From CAJQPP01 sp963793465 (GTDB taxonomy: Bacteria > Planctomycetota > Planctomycetia > Pirellulales > Pirellulaceae), in the NCBI GenBank assembly GCA_963793465.1, contig CAWCAJ010000002.1, positions 124,001 to 188,000 of the forward strand: a stretch of 64,000 nt of DNA, in the 5' to 3' direction. Position numbers and translations under genes: made by a program. Below the pieces are notes generated by a model, which did no database searches, was not told where the DNA came from, and worked only from the letters and a program-made list of their open reading frames with translations. How positions within the stretch are numbered: the stretch's first letter is position 1; each line of letters opens with the position of its first letter. Shown here one piece after another: positions 27,431 through 37,114 of the stretch.

Positions 27431-27885
27431 CGAAGGCCCGATCATCCGGCAATCCAATCAACCCTGCCGCCGCAACGCGTAAGCTAGCGGCGGCCTCGAT
27501 GGCGATCGTCTGCTCGCCCCACGATCGCAGCGTTCCTGGCAAGATCTGGGGTGATCGATTGAGGATGGGGATCTGTCGCGTATCGTGGCGACCAGCTAGC
27601 ACCGGGCCTGAAAATTAATTTACCGGATTTGCATGAACTGCCGTTGACGCACTGCAAATACCCATCTAATTATCCGCCCGTCTTTCTCTTGGACGGAAAC
27701 TCGTCGCTGAACCGCACTGCCTGAATCGCAGCGTGGACGGCAAGAGGCAGGCAAGTTGCGAAACGGACTTCGCAAACCAGTTGGATTGAAGCCGAACCTG
27801 GCCAGTTACGCAGGTCAACAAGCTTTGGTTCGGCACACGGATAAATCATTTGGATTCGAGCTCTCGCAAAAAAAGGAGTGTTGCG
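27413..27885. other. Intergenic region upstream of the secretin gene
   Basis: This 473-bp gap holds a hairpin GCGATCGT/ACGATCGC (27503-27510 and 27522-27529) without a T tract, a promoter candidate (listed separately), and a second hairpin TTGCGAA/TTCGCAA (27756-27762 and 27769-27775) in the presumed leader. No coding sequence is supported. The secretin may therefore be transcribed from its own promoter as well as from the upstream one. Confidence 0.6.
27644..27673 (+). promoter_or_regulatory. Promoter candidate for secretin gene
   Basis: TTGACG (27644-27649, five of six matches) lies 18 bp before AATTAT (27668-27673, four of six). The leader to the start codon would be about 205 nt. Confidence 0.45.
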
Positions 27886-30800
27886 TTGAAAGCCTCCGCG
27901 AAACTACTAACAACGTTTTCAGTGACAGGCCTGTCCCTGGCTTTCACTTTGGGTGGAGTTCTGCCGGTGTCGGCGCAACAGCCCCAGGAAAACACGGGAG
28001 GCTCGTTCGTCGCGCCTCAATCAACTTCGGCGACCGGCGTTGCCGATTCTCATCAGATCACAACGTCGGCGAGCCCTCAGGGCAGTCATCAAGCGCTGCT
28101 GAAAGCCCGCCGGGCTCTGGCGGTTGGGGAAACGGCCCAGGCCAAGAGCATGGTGGACTCGGCGCGGCAATTCCCGATCGACAACACCACCACCTCGGAC
28201 ACACCGGCCAAGGTGGAGGCCATGATCGCCCGACATTCCGAACTGGTCGCCATGTACCAGGCGGGAAATGACGCGGCCTACAATTACGGCGCCGCCATGT
28301 TTCTGCTGGAGCAGGCCGATGGTCTGCTGCAGTACCGCGACTTTGAAACGGCCAACTCGCTGGTGGAACAGGCCCGCGGATTTGACGTGCAGTTCCAACC
28401 CGGCGACTTGAACCCCGATCACGTGCTGACACGACTGCAACAGATGCAAGCCGTGGCCGCCACGCCATCCCGCAATCTGAGCGCTGATCGTATCGAAGCA
28501 GGCAAGATCCTGTCGCAGGCCCAACTGGCTTTCGACAAGGGACAACTGGACCTTGCCGCGCAGCTGATTACGCAAGTGAAAGCTCTGGATTTGCCGGAAG
28601 ACGCTTTTGAAGATGACTCCATTCTGCCCTGGGACCTGGAACTGAAAATTCTGCAGGCCCGTCAACACACGGCCGCCAACCAGGGTTTCAACCAGCCGGC
28701 AGGTCTGCAGCAGACCGCCGCCCTGGATACCGCGGATCCAACCGACGCTGCCAGTGGAGTCCAGCAGGCCGATTACTATCCGGAGCTGGATCAGACTCGC
28801 AACATGCAGGTGGCCGGCAATGATGGTGACGAGACCACCACTGCCGCGAACGATGCCCGTGGCAAACGACTGTACGATTCAGGCATTGCCGCTCTGTCCG
28901 ACGAAGATCGCAACGGAGCCCTGGAATATTTCCGGATGGCCTGGCAGTACCGTGACCAACTGGATGAAAACACGCGTCAGGATCTGCAATCCAAACTGTC
29001 ATCGCTGAACGCCAGTGCCATGGCCACCAGTTTCGAACAGGAAGAAGTGGCTGGTGTCGATGACGATCTGAGACGACAGATGTTCTCCGAGGTGCTGCGT
29101 CAGCGATCGGTTGCCCAACGGATGGTGGAACAGAACAACCCCCGCGGTGCGTTGAACCATATGCGGTTGGTGCGGGACGACGTGCAGAATTCCGACCTGG
29201 ATGATGCCGGAAAAAACCAGCTGATCTCGGTCATCGAGCGAGAGATCACGGAATACGAAAGGTACATCGAACAGAACCGTTCCCTGATTGATAATCAGGA
29301 AATGAATGACCGTCGTCTGGAGGCGGTACAATCCGATCGGCAGCGTCGTGAAGATGTGGAACGCCAGGTGCAATCCATGTTGAATGATTTCAATAAGCTG
29401 ATTGACGAAGAACGTTACGCGGAAGCCGAGATCCTGGCACGCCAGGCTCGCGATATTGCTCCCGAGAACGAAGCGGTTGTGGTCATGCTGGAAAAGATCA
29501 AGCTGCAGAACAACTATGCCGAGTACGAACGGATCAAGAATCAACGGGAGGACTCGTTCATCGACGAAATGAATCGCGTGGATGAGACCGGCATCGTGGA
29601 TGTCTATCCCGAACGTGGCATGAAGTTCAACAAAAATACCTGGGATGAACTGGAGCAGATGAGAACCGCTCCGGGGATGGGCAACTACATGACCGATCGC
29701 GAACGTGTGATATGGTCAGCCCTGAAGAACCAGACCGTGGAAGCCGAATTCAATCGCACTCCGCTTTCCGAAGCGATTTCGATCCTGGCTGAGCGGGCCG
29801 GTGTGAACATGATCCCCGATACGCGGGCCATGGAAATGGAGCAGGTTTCGATCGATGCTCCGGTGACCATGAGTTTCTCCCAGCCGATTTCCGTGGAAAG
29901 TGCCCTGAATATCATTCTCGGCAACAACGGACTGGTTTTCAAAGTTGAAAACGAATCGGTGATCATCACCAACAAACAGGCCCTGCAAGCCAACCCCATC
30001 AGCCAAACCTATTACGTGGGTGACCTGGTGGTGCCCATTCCCGACTTCAGCGGGAATGCGTTGAATATGCAATTCATGGGTCCGCAATCACCATCCCAAC
30101 CGTGGGACGGTGTGGAAATGAACAATGGATTTGCCGGCGAGGAAGGTGGCATCATGCCCGTCTCCTACAACCAGCAGATGCCCCAGGCACCCTCCTTCGG
30201 TGGGGCTCCCATGTGGACGGGAGCAGCCATGCCACACACTTCGGCACCGCAGTACAACACCTGGGGACCCAAGGGCGTGGCCAAGGGTGGGATCACCGTG
30301 TTCGACTTCGCCCAGTTGATGGGTTTGATCCAGGAAACGATCGACCCCGACAGTTGGGAACAAAATGGTGGGGTCGGGCGGATGCAACCTTTCCCCACGA
30401 CCCTGAGTTTGATCATTACGCAAACCCAGGAAAATCAGGATCGGATTGCCAATCTGCTCGGTCGACTGCGAGAACTGAACGATGTGCAGATCGTGGTGGA
30501 AGTCCGCTTCCTCACACTCACCGACAGCTTCTTCGAGCGTATCGGTATCGACCTGGACCTGGCCTTCAACGACAACTCGGGACTGACCGCCGCGACACTG
30601 CCGGATGAAATTGCCAGTGTCGGTGGCACGACCATCATCGGTCGATTGCCGACCGATCCGCAGGTTACCATTCCAGCCAACCTGGACATTCCACTGACGC
30701 AGGGCAGTTTCGGTGAGACGATTCCCGGTTTCGGTGGTGCCGGTAACTTGCAGCAAACGGCGTTGAACTTTGGCTTTGCCATCCTCAGCGACATTGAAGT

Positions 30801-31488
30801 CTACTTCCTGCTGCAGGCTGCCAAAGGGGACACGCGTACCAACGTCACCCAGGCGCCGACGGTAACGATGTTCAATGGACAGTCGGCCACCGTGTTCAGC
30901 GGGGAACAACGACCGTTTGTTACCAGCATCCAGCCGATTGTGGGCGACTTTGCCGCTGCCCAACAACCGATCATCACGATCCTGCCGGAAGGCACCCAGT
31001 TGAACGTGCGGGCCGTTGCTTCAGCCGACCGCCGCTTTGTGCGGATGACGCTGGTGCCCTTCTTCAGCCAGATCACGTCGGTTGATACATTCCAGTTTGA
31101 AGGCAGCCGCTCCGTGCGTCGGGGTGGCGGTACGACCCTGGAGGACATTATCGATGCCATTGGCGGCGGAGAAGGTGGGCTGGGCGATGATGGTCTGGAA
31201 ATCATCGAATCGGGCACAACGGTTCAATTGCCCGTGTTTGCCAATACAACCGTGACCACCACGGTCAGTGTCCCGGATGGAGGTACCGTTCTGCTGGGTG
31301 GTATCAAAACCATGCAGGAAGACCGCATCGAAGCCGGCGTTCCATTCCTTAGCAACATTCCCTACGTCAATCGACTGTTCAAGAATGTTGGTATCGGACG
31401 GGATACTTCCAGCCTGATGATGATGGTCACCCCCCGCATCATCATCCAGGAAGAAGAGGAAGCTCGCCAAATCAACGCGGGTAACTGA
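27886..31488 (+). CDS. Secretin with extended N-terminal repeat region (PilQ/GspD-like)
   Basis: 1200 residues from a TTG at 27886, chosen because AGGAG lies seven bases upstream and the resulting N-terminus is a clean signal peptide ending VSAQQ. The first half has TPR-like helical units (about 65-260 and 325-370) and a charged helical region. A secretin N-domain follows near 620-700 (VEAEFNRTPLSEAISILAER, then VNMIPDT and VESALNIILGN), then a Pro/Met-rich linker. The secretin core is C-terminal, ending with VPDGGTVLLGG and VPFLSNIPYVNRLF, the hallmark of this family. It would form the outer-membrane gate for the machine built by the PilMN, O-like and P-like proteins upstream. It is much longer than typical PilQ (about 700), owing to the repeat region. 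Confidence 0.9.
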   Translation: MKASAKLLTTFSVTGLSLAFTLGGVLPVSAQQPQENTGGSFVAPQSTSATGVADSHQITTSASPQGSHQALLKARRALAVGETAQAKSMVDSARQFPIDNTTTSDTPAKVEAMIARHSELVAMYQAGNDAAYNYGAAMFLLEQADGLLQYRDFETANSLVEQARGFDVQFQPGDLNPDHVLTRLQQMQAVAATPSRNLSADRIEAGKILSQAQLAFDKGQLDLAAQLITQVKALDLPEDAFEDDSILPWDLELKILQARQHTAANQGFNQPAGLQQTAALDTADPTDAASGVQQADYYPELDQTRNMQVAGNDGDETTTAANDARGKRLYDSGIAALSDEDRNGALEYFRMAWQYRDQLDENTRQDLQSKLSSLNASAMATSFEQEEVAGVDDDLRRQMFSEVLRQRSVAQRMVEQNNPRGALNHMRLVRDDVQNSDLDDAGKNQLISVIEREITEYERYIEQNRSLIDNQEMNDRRLEAVQSDRQRREDVERQVQSMLNDFNKLIDEERYAEAEILARQARDIAPENEAVVVMLEKIKLQNNYAEYERIKNQREDSFIDEMNRVDETGIVDVYPERGMKFNKNTWDELEQMRTAPGMGNYMTDRERVIWSALKNQTVEAEFNRTPLSEAISILAERAGVNMIPDTRAMEMEQVSIDAPVTMSFSQPISVESALNIILGNNGLVFKVENESVIITNKQALQANPISQTYYVGDLVVPIPDFSGNALNMQFMGPQSPSQPWDGVEMNNGFAGEEGGIMPVSYNQQMPQAPSFGGAPMWTGAAMPHTSAPQYNTWGPKGVAKGGITVFDFAQLMGLIQETIDPDSWEQNGGVGRMQPFPTTLSLIITQTQENQDRIANLLGRLRELNDVQIVVEVRFLTLTDSFFERIGIDLDLAFNDNSGLTAATLPDEIASVGGTTIIGRLPTDPQVTIPANLDIPLTQGSFGETIPGFGGAGNLQQTALNFGFAILSDIEVYFLLQAAKGDTRTNVTQAPTVTMFNGQSATVFSGEQRPFVTSIQPIVGDFAAAQQPIITILPEGTQLNVRAVASADRRFVRMTLVPFFSQITSVDTFQFEGSRSVRRGGGTTLEDIIDAIGGGEGGLGDDGLEIIESGTTVQLPVFANTTVTTTVSVPDGGTVLLGGIKTMQEDRIEAGVPFLSNIPYVNRLFKNVGIGRDTSSLMMMVTPRIIIQEEEEARQINAGN

Positions 31489-31513
31489 TCCACTGCTGGA
31501 CGCAATCAACACC

Positions 31514-31549
31514 ACGTCACTGACACCGCCGTCAGTGACGTTTTTTTTT
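31514..31549 (+). terminator. Rho-independent terminator of the pil-like locus
   Basis: The 11-bp perfect stem ACGTCACTGAC / GTCAGTGACGT encloses a 6-nt loop (31525-31530) and runs into nine T residues (31541-31549). It lies 25 bp after the secretin stop. Confidence 0.93.
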
Positions 31550-31660
31550 GGACGTCTTGATTAGCGGGCGATCGGTAATTTGCTTGACGCTGTCGGCCCG
31601 CTTAATCACGATGAGCACTCATCCGATATTTCATGATTCGATTCTTGTACGAGGTTCATT

Positions 31661-32515
31661 GTGGACAAATGGCCAATTGGAGTTTTCACCAGCATTGATG
31701 CCGGATTGGGCGTGCGTCTGGAGGTCGCGGCAGAATTGGGTGTCCCCACAATCCAGATTCACGCACCCCACCGCGAATCCAGAACCGCCGCCAATGCGAG
31801 GGAGTTTCTGCAACGACTGCAGGGTCTGAACATTCGCCTGACGGCCGTGTTTGGTGGTTTTGAGGGAGAGAGCTATGCCGACATCCCCACGGTGGAGAAC
31901 ACCGTCGGACTGGTTCCGCCCACTACCCGCGACGCGCGGTTCATGGAAATGTGCGATATCTCCGACTTTGCCACACATCTGGATTGCCAGGTGGTTGCCT
32001 TGCACCTGGGATTCGTCCCCCACGACACCGGCAGTCAGGCCTATCGGGACATCGTGCACTGCACCCAGTTGCTCTGCAACCACTGCCGCTCCAACGCGCA
32101 GAACCTGCACCTGGAAACCGGGCAGGAGTCCGCTGACGCCCTGATCCAGTTCATCGACGATGTGGCTTGCGACAACCTGTTTGTCAATTTCGATCCAGCC
32201 AACATGATCCTGTACGGTACCGGTGAACCGATCGCGTCCCTTCGCAAACTGGGTGACCGTGTACGAAGTGTGCACTGCAAGGATGCGACCTGGGCGACGC
32301 AACCCGGCCAGGAATGGGGGCAGGAGGTACCCCTGGGTCAAGGGGATGTCGATATGACCCGCTACCTGACAACCCTGGCCGAGATCGGTTACGAGGGCCC
32401 GTTGACCATTGAACGCGAAATCCCCCAGGACGCAGCCCGGCAACAGGCCGAAATCGAACACGCCATTCGAGTGCTGGATTCGATCAAGCAAACGCTGTGC
32501 GCAAGCGACGCCTGA
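31661..32515 (+). CDS. Sugar phosphate isomerase/epimerase, TIM-barrel (AP endonuclease 2-like fold)
   Basis: 284 residues from a GTG with GAGGT six bases upstream. The sequence follows the xylose isomerase-like TIM-barrel pattern: PIGVFTSIDAGLGVRLEVAAELG at the start, ALHLGFVPHD in the middle, NLHLETGQE with the conserved Glu, FVNFDPANMILYG with the metal-ligand Asp, and VHCKDATW followed by a Gly-rich region with LGQGDVD and GPLTIEREI near the end. These Glu, Asp, His and Glu positions are the usual metal ligands. The substrate is not predictable; many planctomycete paralogs act on inositol or rare sugars. It is monocistronic and converges on the kinase gene 20 bp away. Confidence 0.85.
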   Translation: MDKWPIGVFTSIDAGLGVRLEVAAELGVPTIQIHAPHRESRTAANAREFLQRLQGLNIRLTAVFGGFEGESYADIPTVENTVGLVPPTTRDARFMEMCDISDFATHLDCQVVALHLGFVPHDTGSQAYRDIVHCTQLLCNHCRSNAQNLHLETGQESADALIQFIDDVACDNLFVNFDPANMILYGTGEPIASLRKLGDRVRSVHCKDATWATQPGQEWGQEVPLGQGDVDMTRYLTTLAEIGYEGPLTIEREIPQDAARQQAEIEHAIRVLDSIKQTLCASDA

Positions 32516-32534
32516 GCCGGCGGGGGCCGTCTCG

Positions 32535-33893
32535 TCAGACGAATTGACCCATCAGGAAGCCGACAACCAACCCACCCAGCAGGCAGGCCACACCGATCAA
32601 CACCGCCAGGTTGACGGACACGTTGGGCTCACCCGTGTCCACCCGACGAGCCGCCTTGTATTGGCCAACGATGGTCTGCGAAATCGGCGGGGGAGGGGGC
32701 GTCATACGCAACCCCCCGTCACTCAAACTTGATCCCTGCGATGTTTCGCTGATTCCACTGATCTCGGTCATCGCCATGGCCGCCACGTCATTGGCAGGGT
32801 CCGTGTCCTGTTGGCCCTGGAACTGGGCCGGTGCCGGTTGCCAACGAGTGCGATCCACCTGATCGGCCAACAAGGGACTGGCATCGCTGGCCCAGGGCGC
32901 AAGACGCTCGGCAACCTCCTCGGCCGTCTGGATCCGCATTTTGGGATCCTTCTCCATCATGTCGCCGATCAGGTCCACGAATTCATCACTGACCTCTTCA
33001 TTGAACCGCCGGGGGTGCCAGGGGGTCTCCTCCAGGTGACGTCGAGCCTTGCTCTTGGGAGTGCCGCCGGGGTAGGGGACTTTGCCGGTGACCGCATAGT
33101 ACAGGGTGCATCCCAGCGAATAGATGTCGCTGACGCGTGTGGTTTCGTCCGGGCTGCGAATCAGTTCGGGGGACAGATAATCTGCGGTACCCACGGTCTT
33201 GCCGGCCCGCGGATCCTCAGGATCGTGCATGTACCCGGCCAGACCCAGATCAGAAAGTTTGGCCATGCCTTCGGGAGTCACCAGGATGTTGCCCGGCTTG
33301 ATGTCCCGATGAATCAAGTTATGGGAATGGGCATGCGCCAGCCCCTCAGCCGCCTGCATGATCACGTTCGATGCCTGTTGCACATCCAGATGCCCCTTGG
33401 TGCGGACCAGGCGTCGCAGGTCCGTGCCCGGCACGTACTCCACGACCAGGAAATGCACGCTGCCGTCTTCCCCGGCATCGTAGGCCTGCACCAGGTTAGG
33501 GTGGTTCAATTGAGCCTGAGTGCGAATCTCGCGACGAAAGTTGGCAATCGACTCAGCGTTGGACTTTTGCAGCGGCAGCACCTTGATGGCACATTCACGA
33601 CCCAACATCTCGTGCACGGCCTTGAAGACCTGCCCCATCCCTCCCTGGCCGATCCAGTCGGTGATGATGTAGGCACCCAGTTTCAATTTGGTGCGGCCGG
33701 CAATCAACTGATCGGCCTGGTAGGCCGTAATCACGTTCATGTCGACCAGCACCGACGCCAAATCCTTGTCGTCAATCTCGTCCACGGTCATGGTGCGGCG
33801 AAAATTGCGAACCACGCCCGTCATGGCCTCACGCAATTGCTGCGGCGAGACCAGCTTGCTTTGCAGGGCTGCTTCGCGAAAAACGCTGCTCAT
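32535..33893 (-). CDS. Membrane-anchored Ser/Thr protein kinase
   Basis: 452 residues. An N-terminal helical extension of about 75 residues (LVSPQQLREAM, then LASVLVDMNVITAYQADQLIAGR) is common in planctomycete kinases. The kinase domain (about 73-340) has the Gly-rich loop GQGGMG, the Lys in CAIKVL, the catalytic loop HRDIKPGN, and DLG in place of DFG. The activation segment VGTADYLSPE is present. A Thr/Ser/Pro-rich juxtamembrane segment follows and the protein ends with one membrane helix (about 427-450), so the kinase would face the cytoplasm with almost no exterior part. Catalytic residues are complete, so activity is expected. The target is unknown. The gene stands alone. Confidence 0.92.
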   Translation of the reverse strand: MSSVFREAALQSKLVSPQQLREAMTGVVRNFRRTMTVDEIDDKDLASVLVDMNVITAYQADQLIAGRTKLKLGAYIITDWIGQGGMGQVFKAVHEMLGRECAIKVLPLQKSNAESIANFRREIRTQAQLNHPNLVQAYDAGEDGSVHFLVVEYVPGTDLRRLVRTKGHLDVQQASNVIMQAAEGLAHAHSHNLIHRDIKPGNILVTPEGMAKLSDLGLAGYMHDPEDPRAGKTVGTADYLSPELIRSPDETTRVSDIYSLGCTLYYAVTGKVPYPGGTPKSKARRHLEETPWHPRRFNEEVSDEFVDLIGDMMEKDPKMRIQTAEEVAERLAPWASDASPLLADQVDRTRWQPAPAQFQGQQDTDPANDVAAMAMTEISGISETSQGSSLSDGGLRMTPPPPPISQTIVGQYKAARRVDTGEPNVSVNLAVLIGVACLLGGLVVGFLMGQFV

Positions 33894-33949
33894 GAATTTC
33901 GGTCAACTGGGTTCGATGAAAAGGTGAAAACGGGGGCCCGGCGGATAAG

Positions 33950-33981
33950 AGGAGACCAACCCGGGAGGAGACCAATCCGGC
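33950..33981. repeat. 16-bp tandem near-duplication upstream of kinase gene
   Basis: AGGAGACCAACCCGGG (33950-33965) is followed at once by a two-mismatch copy (33966-33981). It is 57 bp upstream of the kinase start, in its likely promoter/leader region. Confidence 0.85.
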
Positions 33982-34056
33982 GAAATCGCGGGTCACCCAC
34001 CATGTTTTCATACTTTAAGGATACCGTTTTGCGCTTTAAGGAACAGCTTTTTTGCA

Positions 34057-34746
34057 CTATTTGTTGCCAAAACGGGTCAGGTCCCAGCTTGCAGGTGGCT
34101 CAATCCGAAAACTCAGTGGTTCCTGCCGCACCGGATGCACGAATTGTAGGGTACTGGACTGCAACGCAATCCCCGGGCTAAACGGCCGCTTACCCGAGTA
34201 TTTTCGATCCCCCAGAACCGGCCAGCCCCGACTGGAAAACTGCACACGAATCTGGTGCTTGCGGCCGGTCAGCAGGTTGATTCGCAGCAGCGTCAGAGGC
34301 CCATCATAACCGGACACTCGATACTCCAGTTCCCCGCGTTTGGCGCCCACCGTTTCCGGTTGGGTGACGATCATGCGACGTCGCAAATCATCCTTGACCA
34401 TCCAATCCACCAGGAGACCCGCGGCATCGGTCGGTCGCTGCTCGAGGATCGCTGTGTAGGTTTTCTGCACTTCACCGGCTTGAAACTGTTTCGTCAGTCG
34501 GCCGGCCGCTTTGGATGTGCGGGCCAGCATCACCAACCCCGTCGTGAATGCGTCCAGACGACTGACCACCCCCAAATACACATTCCCGGGTTTGTCATAC
34601 TTGCGTTTCAGCCAGGCCTTGGTCCATTGAACCAAAGACGGTTGATCCGCCCGAACGCCCATGGTTGCCAACAAGGGCGGCTTGTCGATCACGATGATAT
34701 GATTATCCTCGTAAATCACGGCAGGTGACGGGGGCTGTGGGTGCAT
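34057..34746 (-). CDS. RluA-family pseudouridine synthase
   Basis: 229 residues from the ATG at 34746; a TTG 13 codons upstream is less likely. No S4 domain precedes the catalytic domain. The start VIYEDNHIIVIDKPP and the catalytic block SRLDAFTTGLVML (the RLD motif with the catalytic Asp near residue 72) are characteristic. LLTGRKHQIRVQ and PVLGDRKY near the C-terminus complete the family pattern. The enzyme isomerises uridine to pseudouridine in rRNA or tRNA. The target position cannot be told from sequence. It is divergent from maf with 54 bp between starts. Confidence 0.88.
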   Translation of the reverse strand: MHPQPPSPAVIYEDNHIIVIDKPPLLATMGVRADQPSLVQWTKAWLKRKYDKPGNVYLGVVSRLDAFTTGLVMLARTSKAAGRLTKQFQAGEVQKTYTAILEQRPTDAAGLLVDWMVKDDLRRRMIVTQPETVGAKRGELEYRVSGYDGPLTLLRINLLTGRKHQIRVQFSSRGWPVLGDRKYSGKRPFSPGIALQSSTLQFVHPVRQEPLSFRIEPPASWDLTRFGNK

Positions 34747-34800
34747 GGCCCGATTATGACGGCCGACCCGGAAAAAACCAATCAAGGTAAACCCATCAAC

Positions 34801-35373
34801 ATGAAACTGATTCTGGCCAGCGGCTCACCCCGACGCCGGGAATTGCTGCAGCAAGCGGGGTACGACTTTGAAGTCCGCGTCCCCGCTGATTCCGCAGAAT
34901 CCTGCGGCAAGATCCGGCTGTCGCCGCAGGAGCTCGTAGCGGCCCTGGCATTCCAAAAAGCTGCAGACCTCATCCCCGATGTCGACCAAGGATTGATCCT
35001 GGCGGCAGATACCGTGGCCGAGTGCCAGGGACAGATCCTGGGAAAGCCGCGGGATCGAACGCACGCCCGTGCCATGCTGCATCAGATGCGGGGGCATGTC
35101 CACTACGTACACACCGGCGTTTGTCTATGGAAACGGCCCAGCGATCGGAAATCCATTCAATCCGACACCACGACGCTGGAAATGGCAGCGCTCAGTGAAC
35201 AGCAGATCGAGGATTACCTGGACACTGGATTGTGGCAGGGTAAAGCAGGGGCTTTCGGGTATCAGGACGATATCGATTGGGTCACGATCCTGCAGGGGTC
35301 CCCATCCAATGTCGTGGGTCTGCCCATGGAGTTGCTGGATCGTATGCTAGGCATGCCCTGGGTCAGCGATTAG
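34801..35373 (+). CDS. maf: Maf-family nucleoside triphosphate pyrophosphatase
   Basis: 190 residues from the ATG at 34801, which gives the family start LILASGSPRRRELL; an upstream in-frame ATG at 34741 was rejected because it adds 20 residues unlike the family. The catalytic Asp lies in LILAADTVAE near residue 67, and GKAGAFGYQ and GSPSNVVGLP complete the conserved blocks. Maf proteins hydrolyse non-canonical or surplus nucleoside triphosphates (dTTP, UTP or m7GTP depending on subgroup) to the monophosphate and have been linked to septum control. The subgroup is not resolved here. Confidence 0.9.
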   Translation: MKLILASGSPRRRELLQQAGYDFEVRVPADSAESCGKIRLSPQELVAALAFQKAADLIPDVDQGLILAADTVAECQGQILGKPRDRTHARAMLHQMRGHVHYVHTGVCLWKRPSDRKSIQSDTTTLEMAALSEQQIEDYLDTGLWQGKAGAFGYQDDIDWVTILQGSPSNVVGLPMELLDRMLGMPWVSD

Positions 35374-35629
35374 CCAGGCAGGATGAACTTCCCCCTCCAG
35401 GACACCCCGCAACGCTCCACAGAAATGCTATCACGTATGAAGGTAATGGTGGCTGCAGGTTCCCAAGCCGGCTCGCCTGCCAGCAAGCAAGGTCACGTTC
35501 GCATTGACTTATTTCCACACAAGCTGGAGAGTGTGCCACGCCAGACGTCATGGATCGACGGGCCCACTCTGACGCGGGCCGAATCGGGTCAAAAGCAGCA
35601 ATAAAGCGACCGACAGGAAAGGTGCAAGG

Positions 35630-37114
35630 ATGCAGCGTTTCAACCACTTCCATTCCAGATTCCGCAAGTTGGGTCTGTTTACATTGACCATCGGGTGCCT
35701 GATGCTGGTCACACCGGCCTCCCAGGCCACGCCACAATCGCAGCTGCCTCCGATTCGTCCCACCACCGCCAATACCCTGGAAGCGATGCCGCCTGCCACC
35801 GGGCTTCCCCAAACCACCGGCACTCAAGGGATCGATCAAAACGATCTCCGCGTGCAAGTCGCCCCCCTGAACTCGCATCACCCCGACATGGGTTCAACCC
35901 CTTCACCTTCCCTGCCCAGGGCATCCGCCGCGGCCGCCACGCCGTTTTCAAGTCAACCGGCCTTGCTGCCCAAGACCTCCGCAATGACCGTGATTCCCTC
36001 GTCGCAGCCAACGGCAGAGCGGGTGATGGTCGATCGGAACATCCAGCCTGCCAGTCACCAGGCGATTCCCTCAGTGGGCACCACCAACAGTGAGCTACCA
36101 CGCCAGATTCTGGCTGAGATCTCCGTGCAGCCGGGCCAAACCAACGGGCTGGGTCTGCCCATGGGCCTGCAGGACCTGCTGGTCAACTCAAACACGTCAC
36201 AACAAAAACAACTGGTCTTCCAGTATTGGAAGACCTACCAGGCCTGGGCCGAGTATCGATTTGCACTGAATCATTTGCGTGACATTCAGCAACTGGGACC
36301 GGTGCGTAATGAGGTGGATCGCGGAATCCTGGAAGCCGCTCAATCGGCCGCCCGCGATGATGCCCAAGCCCGCGGATTGGAACTCACCCTTCAGCAACAG
36401 ACACTCGACCAATTCATCCAGGGTGGTCGCTCCGCCAGTCTGCCGCTACCTGCCGATACGCCGCTGGTCGGCCGCTACCGAACAAACTTTGAAATCTACT
36501 CGGCCCGTCAATCGCTTCCAGCCAAAATGCAAGCCATACACGAATGGTTGCCACGTCAGCAGGAACTGATCGCCGATCGGGCGGCCACTTTGCAACGGTT
36601 CCGAAACGCAGCCCTGCAATCGGCCCACGCCACCAGCCAGGGATACCCGATTGCTTCCGCCGTGCAAACCCTATCCATGAGCCGCCACAACCATACGGAA
36701 TTCATCACCAGCGTTGTGCGTTACAATCAGCGGATCGCCGAGTACGCTTTGACGGTGCGGCCCAGTCAAAACGCCCCGGATCAAATCGTAGCCATGTTGA
36801 TTCCAGTACCCGGCCTGGCTGCGGAACCAAACACGCCCCTGCGACAGGCTGCCCTGCCGACCCCCACGTACGGTGAATATGGGAGCCCCCCAGTGCCGTC
36901 CAATTCAGCGGCCTTCGGTACCGCACCTCACGGCAATGCAGCCGCTTCCCAAACGCAGTTGCCTCCTGCCTTTACTTCCCCCGCGGTGGGGCAAGCGGAT
37001 TCAACGCAGCCGCCTGGCTTGGGATCGGGTGGCTTTCGTTCCGGTGACCGCCCCCGCAGTTTCGAAACACCGGCCGGTCCACCGGCCAATCCAGGCAGCG
37101 CCTTTCGACGGTAG
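35630..37114 (+). CDS. Secreted protein with TolC-like helical region
   Basis: 494 residues. An N-terminal signal peptide (hydrophobic core about 14-30, cleavage after SQA) is followed by a Pro/Thr/Ser-rich stretch to about residue 180. The region 190-385 is helical and heptad-rich (VFQYWKTYQAWAEYRFALNHL, then a long Gln/Ala helix, then HTEFITSVVRYNQRIAEYAL), which resembles the coiled-coil hairpins of outer-membrane TolC-type proteins; the last segment matches the usual TolC end pattern. The C-terminal 90 residues are Pro/Gly/Ala-rich and probably disordered. A TolC-related role is inference; no efflux genes are nearby. Start chosen from the ATG with AAGG upstream. Confidence 0.6.
   Translation: MQRFNHFHSRFRKLGLFTLTIGCLMLVTPASQATPQSQLPPIRPTTANTLEAMPPATGLPQTTGTQGIDQNDLRVQVAPLNSHHPDMGSTPSPSLPRASAAAATPFSSQPALLPKTSAMTVIPSSQPTAERVMVDRNIQPASHQAIPSVGTTNSELPRQILAEISVQPGQTNGLGLPMGLQDLLVNSNTSQQKQLVFQYWKTYQAWAEYRFALNHLRDIQQLGPVRNEVDRGILEAAQSAARDDAQARGLELTLQQQTLDQFIQGGRSASLPLPADTPLVGRYRTNFEIYSARQSLPAKMQAIHEWLPRQQELIADRAATLQRFRNAALQSAHATSQGYPIASAVQTLSMSRHNHTEFITSVVRYNQRIAEYALTVRPSQNAPDQIVAMLIPVPGLAAEPNTPLRQAALPTPTYGEYGSPPVPSNSAAFGTAPHGNAAASQTQLPPAFTSPAVGQADSTQPPGLGSGGFRSGDRPRSFETPAGPPANPGSAFRR

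Noticed and set aside
27756..28271. 171-codon frame starting in the secretin leader
   Set aside because: It overlaps the secretin signal peptide in another frame and becomes Gly/Pro/His-rich, a shadow.
33000..33260. Kinase inactive because of DLG instead of DFG
   Set aside because: The Asp ligand is kept and DLG occurs in active bacterial kinases; the HRD and Lys are intact.
32811..34181. 456-codon plus-strand open frame opposite the Ser/Thr kinase
   Set aside because: The kinase has all catalytic motifs on the other strand; the opposite frame is a codon-bias shadow.
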